From assembly GCA_022712895.1 (NCBI GenBank), contig JAFLJS010000024.1, positions 1 to 42,848 on the forward strand: a DNA stretch of 42,848 bases. Direction: 5' to 3'. The notes under the pieces were generated by a model. The model worked only from the letters and a program-made list of their open reading frames with translations. It was not told where the DNA came from and did no database searches. Position 1 is the first letter of the stretch. Every line of letters starts with the position of its first letter. Positions 14,961 through 21,528 of the stretch are shown here, piece after piece. This stretch comes from Desulfocapsa sp. Lineage in GTDB: Bacteria > Desulfobacterota > Desulfobulbia > Desulfobulbales > Desulfocapsaceae. A program made the translations under genes and the position numbers.

Positions 14961-15541
14961 TGACTACTCTTACATGGCAATTGTGTTGGTGTCTGTGCAC
15001 AAAGAACACACACGCTGTAATGTATTGTATTTGAAAGAAAAATATTTATGAAAACCAAAAAAGTATGCAAAGAAGTGCGCACTACTGCTATTGCTGATTG
15101 TCATCCAGTTGTTGTCTGTGTTGTCGACAGAGATAAGCGAAAAGATAAGCGCAAGTGAGAGGCAGTGCGTTTTTCAATGTTTGTCGTAGCAAAACAGCAA
15201 GGACACAGCACAGGCGGGAGGGCTGTCGGTTAAGTCGCCTTGCTGTACCGCATGGCAATTTTTTTTTCATATCGACCATGGATGGGATTGTTTGCTCTTT
15301 GCTCATGCATGCTGGCTTTTATTCCCTGTTTTTGCTGGTTTTTAGACCGCTGATTACAGTGATGTATGTGTCTTTTGAGAAGCACAGCTAGCGGTCATTA
15401 TGAGGAGACTCAGCAGGAGCGAAAGATGTTTGTACATAAAGACCAATTTAAGGATTAGTCAATTAATTATTAACAGGTGAGGTAAAAACCAACAGCTACC
15501 GTCTTGCCTTCCTTATGTATCCACTCTTTCTCCACCAATCA
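14961..15541. other. Non-coding stretch after the protease gene
   Basis: No convincing gene. A 36-codon frame at 15048-15158 (MKTKKVCKEVRTTAIAD...) lacks a ribosome-binding site. Overlapping open frames near 15090-15390 on both strands look like chance. A nested hairpin with a downstream T9 run lies at 15194-15267. A 7-bp inverted repeat (GACCGCT/AGCGGTC) is near 15345-15395. Confidence 0.5.
15194..15267 (+). ncRNA. Possible structured RNA with terminator-like tail
   Basis: Outer perfect 9-bp stem ACAGCAAGG (15194-15202) with CCTTGCTGT (15238-15246). Inside it ACAGC (15205-15209) pairs with GCTGT (15222-15226). Nine consecutive T follow at 15259-15267, separated by 12 bases. No promoter could be assigned. 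It may equally be a decayed repeat. Confidence 0.28.
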
Positions 15542-15612
15542 GGGTACACTTGACCGTTGATGATCTTGAGGCCTTAGGTAAGCCGTTTCCGTGAGATTGT
15601 TGTTGAGCCGAA
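15542..15612 (+). repeat. 71-bp direct repeat, copy 1 (flank)
   Basis: Clearly similar to 16808-16879, though with many substitutions and small indels. The best-conserved part is TGAGATTGTT..TTGAGCCGAA, with TCTTGAGG upstream. Copy 2 lies just beyond the start codon of the glutamylcyclotransferase-like gene, so copy 1 marks a second, decayed version of that locus. Confidence 0.6.
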
Positions 15613-15660
15613 ACTATATTGTTCCATCATCGCTTATCAATAGTTAATAGATGATTGTTG

Positions 15661-15779
15661 AGTTTCTCGCACCTTGTCGCAGTCGTCAACGGCAGGAATG
15701 GACTCAATGGCATGCATTATACTCTTGTGGTAAATTTGTTTTTACAGCACCGATTAAGACATGTCGCTTGTACCATGTG
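15661..15779 (-). pseudogene. Fragment of glutamylcyclotransferase-like gene
   Basis: Corresponds to 16273-16390, about codons 116-155 of the intact gene downstream, with roughly 15 mismatches and one single-base indel that breaks the frame. It stops abruptly at the sequence TACCATGTG, where hairpin repeat A begins. Remnant of a tandem duplication 612 bp from the intact copy. Confidence 0.75.
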
Positions 15780-16255
15780 TTACTCACACAGTTGCGCACT
15801 GTTTCTGCTCATGGGGTATGAGTAAAAATGGATATGAACGTCCTTGCGCAACCTCGACAAACACAGAAAAACCTCTGTATTATCTGTGTGTTATATTGTG
15901 TGTAATGGATTTATCTTGCTGTACATCTTGGGTTGTTTACATGTTGCTCATGAATATTGTTCACTGCGTTTATGAGCAACAATGGACACAAAAGCCCTTG
16001 CACAATATCGGCAAAAATACAAAAAACATCAGTAATATTAGGCGGATGTGGTATGCTCAAGAGCTTTGTCTTGCGATACACCCTGTGTTGCTCACTTTTG
16101 CTCACCCCTGTGTATGAGTAAAAAAGGATATGAAGCCACATGTACAATATCGATAGGAGACAGAAAAAAACCAATAATGCCGAAGAAGTACACCACACTC
16201 GGTGCTTTTGTCATATGTTGCTCATGATTGTTACTCACTACATTTACGAGCAACA
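15780..16255 (+). repeat. Four hairpin repeats with co-varying arms
   Basis: Units: A 15780-15825 (TTACTCA/TGAGTAA), B 15942-15981 (TGTTGCTCAT/ATGAGCAACA), C 16088-16121 (TTGCTCA/TGAGTAA, one G-T pair), D 16216-16255 (TGTTGCTCAT/ACGAGCAACA). Unit spacing is about 130-165 bp. Sequence after each hairpin in A to C is also related (GGATATGAA, TTGCACAATATCG, ACAGAAAAA elements). Arms change together between A and B, so pairing rather than sequence is kept. Unit D overlaps the last codons of the gene at 16231. Confidence 0.65.
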
Positions 16256-16737
16256 GTGAACGCCAACTCTTCAGTTTCTCGCACCTTGTCGCAGTCCTCA
16301 ACAGCAGGAATGGACTCAATGGCACCAATGTACTCTTCGGGTAAGTTTGCTTCTTCAGCACCAACTAAAACATGTCGTTTGTACCATGTGAAAGGCTTAA
16401 GTGTATTGTTCAGATTGGTAGCGTAGTCTGTGACTGCCTTAAAGGAGTGTTTTGTATTGAATACTCTGATAATTTTTTCATCGTAGCCATTTCCTAGACC
16501 TTCAGCACGATCCAAAGCAGACTTCTCAGTTTCGTCAATCTCGTACAATCTTCCAAGAACGGTGTTAGAGGGGTCGTTGGTGTGGTGAGCATCACATTTA
16601 GCGGAATCATCCCTACCATGTTTGTGAAATACTAACTGATGTTCTGGTAGTGAGAATGTCCCTATTGGCACAGCGCTTGGAACTCGATGCTGAAGACGCT
16701 TTACTGACATATTAGAGCCGTATGCGAAGTATTTCAT
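16231..16737 (-). CDS. Gamma-glutamylcyclotransferase-like protein
   Basis: 168 residues. It begins MKYFAYGSNM, the phosphate/substrate loop signature of the GGCT/AIG2 fold, and has the expected acidic residue E79 in ALDRAEGLGNGY. Family enzymes release 5-oxoproline from gamma-glutamyl compounds; the substrate here is not predictable. The last nine codons overlap hairpin repeat D. It is an isolated leftward gene among decayed duplicates. A fragment (15661-15779) and a duplicated flank (15542-15612) show that the locus was tandemly duplicated. Confidence 0.85.
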   Translation of the reverse strand: MKYFAYGSNMSVKRLQHRVPSAVPIGTFSLPEHQLVFHKHGRDDSAKCDAHHTNDPSNTVLGRLYEIDETEKSALDRAEGLGNGYDEKIIRVFNTKHSFKAVTDYATNLNNTLKPFTWYKRHVLVGAEEANLPEEYIGAIESIPAVEDCDKVRETEELAFTVARKCSE

Positions 16738-17052
16738 ATTGCCTTCTTATTGTTCATGCAGGGATTATGATTTTTGCATGTTGTCCTAAACAGTTGATCA
16801 TGTAGTTGGTACCTGTCACTGTCTATGAGGTCTTGAGGTTTGAGGTGTATCGTTTTCTGAGATTGTTAATTGAGCCGAAGGAGTATTGGTCTGTTATTGT
16901 TGTGGCTCAGTGTTTTTTGTAGGGGAGTTTTACCTGTGCCAGATCAACAAGACAATATTAGCTGGTTTGGTTTCCTTTTATAGGGAAGTCAGTATTTACA
17001 GTTACAATCTTGGACTACCCTTCTGTAAGTTTACAAATAGTTTACACATACG
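16738..17052. other. Intergenic, contains 72-bp repeat copy 2
   Basis: Holds copy 2 of the flank repeat at 16808-16879. An open frame at 16886-17080 on the plus strand runs into the tRNA terminator and has no ribosome-binding site, so I do not call it. Nothing else is visible. Confidence 0.5.
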
Positions 17053-17086
17053 AAAAAAGGCACTCAGCGAGACTCGCTAAGTGCCT
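17053..17086 (-). terminator. Terminator of tRNA-Pro
   Basis: On the minus strand AGGCACT.AGCGAG and CTCGCT.AGTGCCT pair over about 13 bp with a minimal loop and are followed by TTTTTT. It starts 7 bases after the tRNA 3' end. Confidence 0.88.
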
Positions 17087-17092
17087 AATGTT

Positions 17093-17169
17093 TGGTCGGA
17101 ACGAGAGGATTTGAACCTCCGACCACTTGTCCCCCAGACAAGTGCGCTACCAGGCTGCGCCACGTTCCG
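17093..17169 (-). tRNA. tRNA-Pro (anticodon GGG)
   Basis: 77-nt cloverleaf with CCA encoded. The acceptor stem CGGAACG pairs with CGTTCCG, the anticodon stem is CTTGT/ACAAG with loop CTGGGGG (anticodon GGG), and the T-arm GGAGGTTCAAATCCTC is standard. Its 3' end faces the accessory region. No duplicated 3' end was found within the window. Confidence 0.95.
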
Positions 17170-17318
17170 AATGTATTATTATCGTTTCATATCCCTTATT
17201 ATTGTTGGCTCTAGGAGCCGGTGTAAGGTTATGATAAGCTTGCGGTATTTGTAGTGCAATATCACTCGATTTCATACTCGGTTACCCTGTGATGATTTGG
17301 GTTTAAAAAAGAAGTATG

Positions 17319-17347
17319 ATTATAAAATGAATCGCATTTGAGGTCAA
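17319..17347 (-). promoter_or_regulatory. Promoter reading toward tRNA-Pro
   Basis: Minus strand TTGACC (17347-17342), 17-bp spacer, TATAAT (17324-17319). Predicted start is near 17312, giving a leader of about 140 nt before the tRNA. Confidence 0.6.
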
Positions 17348-18000
17348 AAAATTACCCCGCTAAAGCTGACGAAGTGGATACTATACCACCTCGTCCGTCT
17401 ACGCAAGGAATACTTGGGGTGTGTTATCGGCACGTCTGGGGTTTAAAAAAAATGATTAAACAACCCCACTTGTTTTAAAGGATTTTTTATTCTCCTAACT
17501 CTTTATATTTAACACTGTACTTAAGAGAATACTTGATATTACGAACAATATTGTTCCCCCTTGATGTCTTTAACAAGTTGCTTAAACTCTAGCCCCAAGG
17601 CCACACACTGTTTATCATCCATACAATTATCAGCGTCAAGTTCCCCAATTTATTCACTAGCAGTCTTTTACTTTATCACTTCTTCAGTGAGAGGTTCTCC
17701 AGAGTTTTTTTGTTGATTAGCTAATGTCTTTTATTCCGCCACATTGAACGTCTCGGTTCATTGCAGTCAGGTTTATTTGTTTTTTCTCCGATCATCAACG
17801 GTCACTAAAATAAAGGAATTACCCTCTATGTTAGATTGCAATACCATAAAGTGGCATTGCAAGTGGTGTGCTTTCTCAACTGAACTTTTTAAGTGTTTGA
17901 TCATTTTTCATTTTGAAATGACTAACTATCAGAAGAAAGGATCATTGCAAAATATCTTTCAGATGGTATGCTCAAGACCTATATAATTGTTCTCGTGTGG
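17348..18000. other. Non-coding stretch upstream of korA
   Basis: Contains the decayed gene at 17539-17757. TATAAT at 17982-17987 could serve korA, but no -35 box is visible. Otherwise AT-rich, without recognisable genes. Confidence 0.45.
17539..17757 (-). pseudogene. Decayed small gene with three in-frame TAA
   Basis: One frame between stops at 17760-17758 and 17541-17539 reads as plausible protein interrupted only by three TAA codons, each explicable as CAA to TAA: TETFNVAE*KTLANQQKNSGEPL..., then IGELDADNCMDDKQCVALGLEFK and so on to EQYCS. The paired Cys with DDKQCVALG-like spacing recalls small secreted Cys proteins. No initiation codon was identified. Confidence 0.3.
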
Positions 18001-18029
18001 TTTAAAAGATACCGAAGGAGATGATTTGT

Positions 18030-19769
18030 ATGGCAAGTGAATATACTATTAGAATAGGAGGTGCTGCTGGCCAGGGAATTAAATTCATTGGAAGTCTTCT
18101 GGCCAAATGCTTTAGTGATGCGGGGTTTTATACCTTCACACACCAGGATTATATGTCTCGAATTAAGGGGGGGCATAATTTCTATCAAATTCGTATCGCT
18201 AACCATCCGATTTCCTCATCAAGAGATGTCATTGATATCCTACTTGCCCTAAACCTGGAAACCGTTGATATCCATGCTCAGTATCTCAATGAGAATGGAC
18301 TAATTTTATACGATCCCAAAAGTGTTAAGCATCACTCTTCCAACCCAGAATTCATACAAATACCTTTTACAGATATCATAACAGATCTTGACCTTGATCA
18401 AGTGATGAAAACTTCTGTGGCAGTAGGTTCCATTTTGGGATCTGTGGGGCTTGAAACACTTTTGGATTTCACTAAAATTATTCATAGTTTCATTCCCATA
18501 GCAAGTTCAGGAGTGGTTGCATCACAATCGAGTGCTGCTCAAGCTGGGCTTGATTTTGTATTGCAAAACGTTGACTCTAAAAAACGTTTTGTTCCTATAG
18601 AATTGGGTGATAAAAAAAAGAAACTCATCTTAATGAACGGCAACCAGGCCATAGGTAAGGGGGCATTGGTAAGTGGATGCAAATTCTATTCTGCATATCC
18701 AATGACTCCAGCCACCTCTATTATGCTTTATTTGATTTCCAAAGCAGAGAAATATGGGGTAGTCGTGGAGCAGGCTGAAGATGAAATATCTGCCATAAAT
18801 ATGGCATTAGGAGCCTCCTATGCCGGCGTTAGGGCCATGACAGGAACCTCTGGCGGTGGCTTTGCCTTGATGACTGAAGGGCTCTCTCTTGCGGGGATAA
18901 CAGAAACCCCCATTGTCATTGCTGAGGTGCAGCGACCAGGACCTGCAACAGGTTTGCCGACTAGGACAGAACAAAGTGATCTGTTTTTTGTTATTTTCGG
19001 TGGGCACGGTGAGTTTCCGCGAGTTGTTTTTACGCCCGGAACTCCAGAACAAGCACTTTTTCTTACCAATAAAGCCTTTCATCTTGCCGAGAAATACCAA
19101 ATCCCAGTCATTATTCAATCAGATCAGTATCTGGCTGACACTCAGTGGACCTTTGAAGACATAAATGTTGACTCACTCCAATATGAGGACTTTCGTCTCC
19201 GTGACTCAGAGTTATCAAATATTGATTCTTACCAACGTTATGCGTATTCCGAGAATGGTATTTCTCCTCTGGCAATTCCTGGTGCATCTAAACATTTGGT
19301 TGTGTTTGACAGTGACGAGCATGATCAGGATGGACATATCATAGAAGACGCAGAGACTCGTAATCTAATGGTGGAGAAAAGATATCTAAAGAAAATGCCT
19401 CTTCTCAAACAGGAAATTGCACCTCCTTCTTTCTATGGTACCGAGAATCCAGATGTTGTTCTGATAGGGTATGGGTCAACCTTCGGGGTTCTCAAAGAAG
19501 CGGTAGAGCATTTAGCTGATGAACATAAAATAGCAATACTTCATTTCAGCGAGGTTTATCCCTTCCCGATGAGGGATGATTTTGACTATGTGGAAATGCT
19601 CAGTAAGGCAAAGCGAACTATTTGTGTCGAAAACAATGTTACTGGTCAGTTTGCTAAACTAGTAAGAATGGAGACCGGGGTTGAGTTTAGTGCCAGTATT
19701 AATAAGTTTGATGGCAGGCCTTTTGGACTCGATAATTTGCTGGGAGAAATAAATGCTTACCTACGATGA
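18030..19769 (+). CDS. korA: 2-oxoacid:ferredoxin oxidoreductase, fused gamma-alpha subunit
   Basis: 579 residues from ATG 18030 (AAGGAG at 18014-18019; an ATG at 18021 would be too close to it). Residues 1-185 are the gamma domain (IRIGGAAGQGIKFIGSLLAKC... SRIKGGHNFYQIRI), and about 195-579 the alpha pyrimidine-binding part (GNQAIGKGALVSGCKFYSAYPMTPATSIM). With the beta subunit it oxidatively decarboxylates a 2-oxoacid with CoA, reducing ferredoxin, in the cytoplasm. A gamma-alpha fusion with a separate beta is the KorAB/OorAB layout; the substrate (2-oxoglutarate or another) cannot be fixed from sequence. It overlaps korB by 17 bp. Confidence 0.9.
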   Translation: MASEYTIRIGGAAGQGIKFIGSLLAKCFSDAGFYTFTHQDYMSRIKGGHNFYQIRIANHPISSSRDVIDILLALNLETVDIHAQYLNENGLILYDPKSVKHHSSNPEFIQIPFTDIITDLDLDQVMKTSVAVGSILGSVGLETLLDFTKIIHSFIPIASSGVVASQSSAAQAGLDFVLQNVDSKKRFVPIELGDKKKKLILMNGNQAIGKGALVSGCKFYSAYPMTPATSIMLYLISKAEKYGVVVEQAEDEISAINMALGASYAGVRAMTGTSGGGFALMTEGLSLAGITETPIVIAEVQRPGPATGLPTRTEQSDLFFVIFGGHGEFPRVVFTPGTPEQALFLTNKAFHLAEKYQIPVIIQSDQYLADTQWTFEDINVDSLQYEDFRLRDSELSNIDSYQRYAYSENGISPLAIPGASKHLVVFDSDEHDQDGHIIEDAETRNLMVEKRYLKKMPLLKQEIAPPSFYGTENPDVVLIGYGSTFGVLKEAVEHLADEHKIAILHFSEVYPFPMRDDFDYVEMLSKAKRTICVENNVTGQFAKLVRMETGVEFSASINKFDGRPFGLDNLLGEINAYLR

Positions 19770-20616
19770 TTATAAAGGCCCGAAACCGACCTGGTGTCCA
19801 GGGTGTGGAAATTTTGCAATTTTAAATACCATAAAAAAGGCCCTGGTTGAACTTAATATTGCCCCCCATCAACTGACATTGGTCTCTGGTATCGGACAAG
19901 GGGCAAAAATGCCTCATTATATGAAGTGTAATACTTTTAATGGTCTTCATGGCAGAACCCTTCCTGTGGCCACAGGTATTAAACTCGCTAATCATGAGAT
20001 GAAAGTAATAGCAATTGCAGGTGATGGCGATTGTTATGGCGAAGGTGGTAATCATTTACTCCATGCCATCAGAAGAAATGTGAACGTGAAGCTATTTGTC
20101 CATAATAATCAAATTTACGGTTTGACAAAGGGGCAGGCCTCGCCAACAACAACTGAAGGCACCATTACAAAAACCCAACCTTATGGTAGCTTTGCATCAC
20201 AACTAAATCCACTGGCAATGGCAATTTCTCTTGATTGTAGCTTTGTCGCACGGGGATTTGCAGGAGCTTCTGGTCTGCCTTTTCTTAAAGAAATCATGAA
20301 AGAAGCGATCAATCATAAAGGGTTCGCCATGGTGGATATCCTACAGAACTGCATCGCTTTCAATAGAGTAAACACTTTTCACTGGTATAAGGAAAGAACG
20401 TATAAACTGGAAAGTGACTACGACCCTTATAATCGTGTTGAGGCATTTGAGAGGGCACTGGAGTGGGGGGATAAAATTCCAACTGGAATATTTTATAAGA
20501 ACGATAAACAAACCCTTGAAGAGCATGTTCCATGTATAAAAGAGAACTCACTAATCCAGCAGCCTTTTTCATTTGTGGAAGCGAAGAAGGAAATTATTGA
20601 AGATTTGTTAATGTAG
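19753..20616 (+). CDS. korB: 2-oxoacid:ferredoxin oxidoreductase, beta subunit
   Basis: 287 residues. KPTWCPGCGNFAIL near the N-terminus provides Cys ligands for an iron-sulfur cluster. GDGDCYGEGGNHLLHAIRRNVNVKLFVHNNQIYG is the thiamine-diphosphate/Mg motif, and GQASPTT is typical of the family. It carries the TPP active site and passes electrons to ferredoxin. The ATG lies inside the end of korA, with GGGAG 6 bases upstream, so the two subunits are co-translated. Confidence 0.92.
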   Translation: MLTYDDYKGPKPTWCPGCGNFAILNTIKKALVELNIAPHQLTLVSGIGQGAKMPHYMKCNTFNGLHGRTLPVATGIKLANHEMKVIAIAGDGDCYGEGGNHLLHAIRRNVNVKLFVHNNQIYGLTKGQASPTTTEGTITKTQPYGSFASQLNPLAMAISLDCSFVARGFAGASGLPFLKEIMKEAINHKGFAMVDILQNCIAFNRVNTFHWYKERTYKLESDYDPYNRVEAFERALEWGDKIPTGIFYKNDKQTLEEHVPCIKENSLIQQPFSFVEAKKEIIEDLLM

Positions 20617-20622
20617 GATTTG

Positions 20623-20670
20623 AAAAAACAATTCACGTCGTACCGGAAACAAGCCCAGCTGACGTGAATT
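20623..20670 (-). terminator. Terminator of the thrS-to-merR operon
   Basis: Perfect 10-bp stem AATTCACGTC (20630-20639)/GACGTGAATT (20661-20670). On the minus strand it is followed by GTTTTTT, placing it as a leftward terminator about 190 nt after the MerR gene. It also lies 13 bp after korB, where it could block converging transcription. Confidence 0.65.
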
Positions 20671-20863
20671 TATGGTGTGGTGCGATGTTTACTTTGAAAA
20701 AAAGCGGCTGACTTTGTGCAACCTGCCGAGATAAAAAGAGAAAACCACCAAGACTACTTTTCTGTTGAACCGCACAACTTCCAGAATCTGAGTTCTTCCT
20801 CATTAGCAATGAATTCGACATTGTTAGTAAGAGATGGCAGAAGATGTGATTGTGATCTACTGG

Positions 20864-21208
20864 TTATTTTTTTAGAAGATCTTGTACTGCTAGCAGTTCC
20901 TTTTTAATCTTTTTAAGACAGCTGGAAGATACAGGTGTTGAGTCTGCAATCTCATCAACTTTGCTACCTTCGCTTAGAAACTTTTTTGCACCGGATATGG
21001 TGAATTCCTGTTCGTGCAGTAACGACTTGATCTGGAGAACCGTTTCAACATCCTCACGCCGATAAAGCCGTTGATTGGAATTTGCCCGTTTGGGTTGGAT
21101 TTCACTAAATTCAGTTTCCCAATATCTGAGAACATGGGGTTCCACGCAGGCAAGCTTACTTACCTCGCCGATTTTAAAATAGAGCTTATCAGGTATATCG
21201 GCTCTCAT
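20864..21208 (-). CDS. MerR-family transcriptional regulator
   Basis: 114 residues. The N-terminal winged HTH reads [48 protein letters not shown] (about residues 8-56), with the MerR signature RYWE and R.YRR.DV. A short dimerisation helix follows ([16 protein letters not shown]). No Cys metal-binding site is present, so it is not a metal sensor of the classical sort. It sits 23 bp after ihfA at the end of the pheST operon, a placement I recall from several delta-proteobacteria. Target unknown. Confidence 0.88.
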   Translation of the reverse strand: MRADIPDKLYFKIGEVSKLACVEPHVLRYWETEFSEIQPKRANSNQRLYRREDVETVLQIKSLLHEQEFTISGAKKFLSEGSKVDEIADSTPVSSSCLKKIKKELLAVQDLLKK

Positions 21209-21231
21209 TCAGTGCCTTTTTCTCCTTCGTT

Positions 21232-21522
21232 CTACTCGTTAACCTGCTCACGCATTTTTTTACTAGGACGAAAGCTTATCATCTGGCGTTGTTTAATGGT
21301 GATAGTCTCACCAGTGCGAGGATTGCGGCCACGGCGCGGTTTCTTGTCACGCACATTAAACGTACCAAAATGGACAAATTTGATGGATTCTCCTTCCAGC
21401 AGTCTGCCTTTCATGCGATCAAGAAAAGTGTCGATTAGTTCAGAGCAGGTGCTCTGGGAGTAGCCAAGCTGACTGGTAAGTGCTTCTGCCAGTTCTTTTC
21501 GTGTGAGATTACCTTTGTTCAT
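21232..21522 (-). CDS. ihfA: Integration host factor alpha subunit (HU/IHF family)
   Basis: 96 residues. NLTRKELAEALTSQLGYSQSTCSELIDTFLDRMKGRL forms the dimer helices, and VHFGTFNVRDKKPRRGRNPRTGETITIKQRQMISFRPSKKMRE includes the beta-arm with the R-N-P tip that inserts into the minor groove. Alpha rather than beta or HU is inferred from position directly after pheT, as in E. coli. The start lies 6 bp after the pheT stop. It bends DNA at sites for recombination, replication and sigma-54 promoters. Confidence 0.9.
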   Translation of the reverse strand: MNKGNLTRKELAEALTSQLGYSQSTCSELIDTFLDRMKGRLLEGESIKFVHFGTFNVRDKKPRRGRNPRTGETITIKQRQMISFRPSKKMREQVNE

Positions 21523-21528
21523 TGTATA

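Noticed and set aside
15088-15391. Overlapping open frames on both strands (72 and 78 codons)
   Set aside because: No ribosome-binding sites, odd Cys/Arg-rich composition, and overlap with a hairpin region; probably chance.
15780-16255. CRISPR array
   Set aside because: Repeats are 130-165 bp apart, diverged, only four, and the spacers are themselves related; no cas genes are present.
15780-16262. Integron attC sites for the repeated hairpins
   Set aside because: The arms do not provide the RYYYAAC and GTTRRRY core sites, and no integrase is present in the window.
16886-17080. 64-codon plus-strand frame
   Set aside because: It runs through the tRNA-Pro terminator and lacks a ribosome-binding site.
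17744-17986. 80-codon plus-strand frame before korA
   Set aside because: No ribosome-binding site and non-protein-like composition; it lies over the decayed region.
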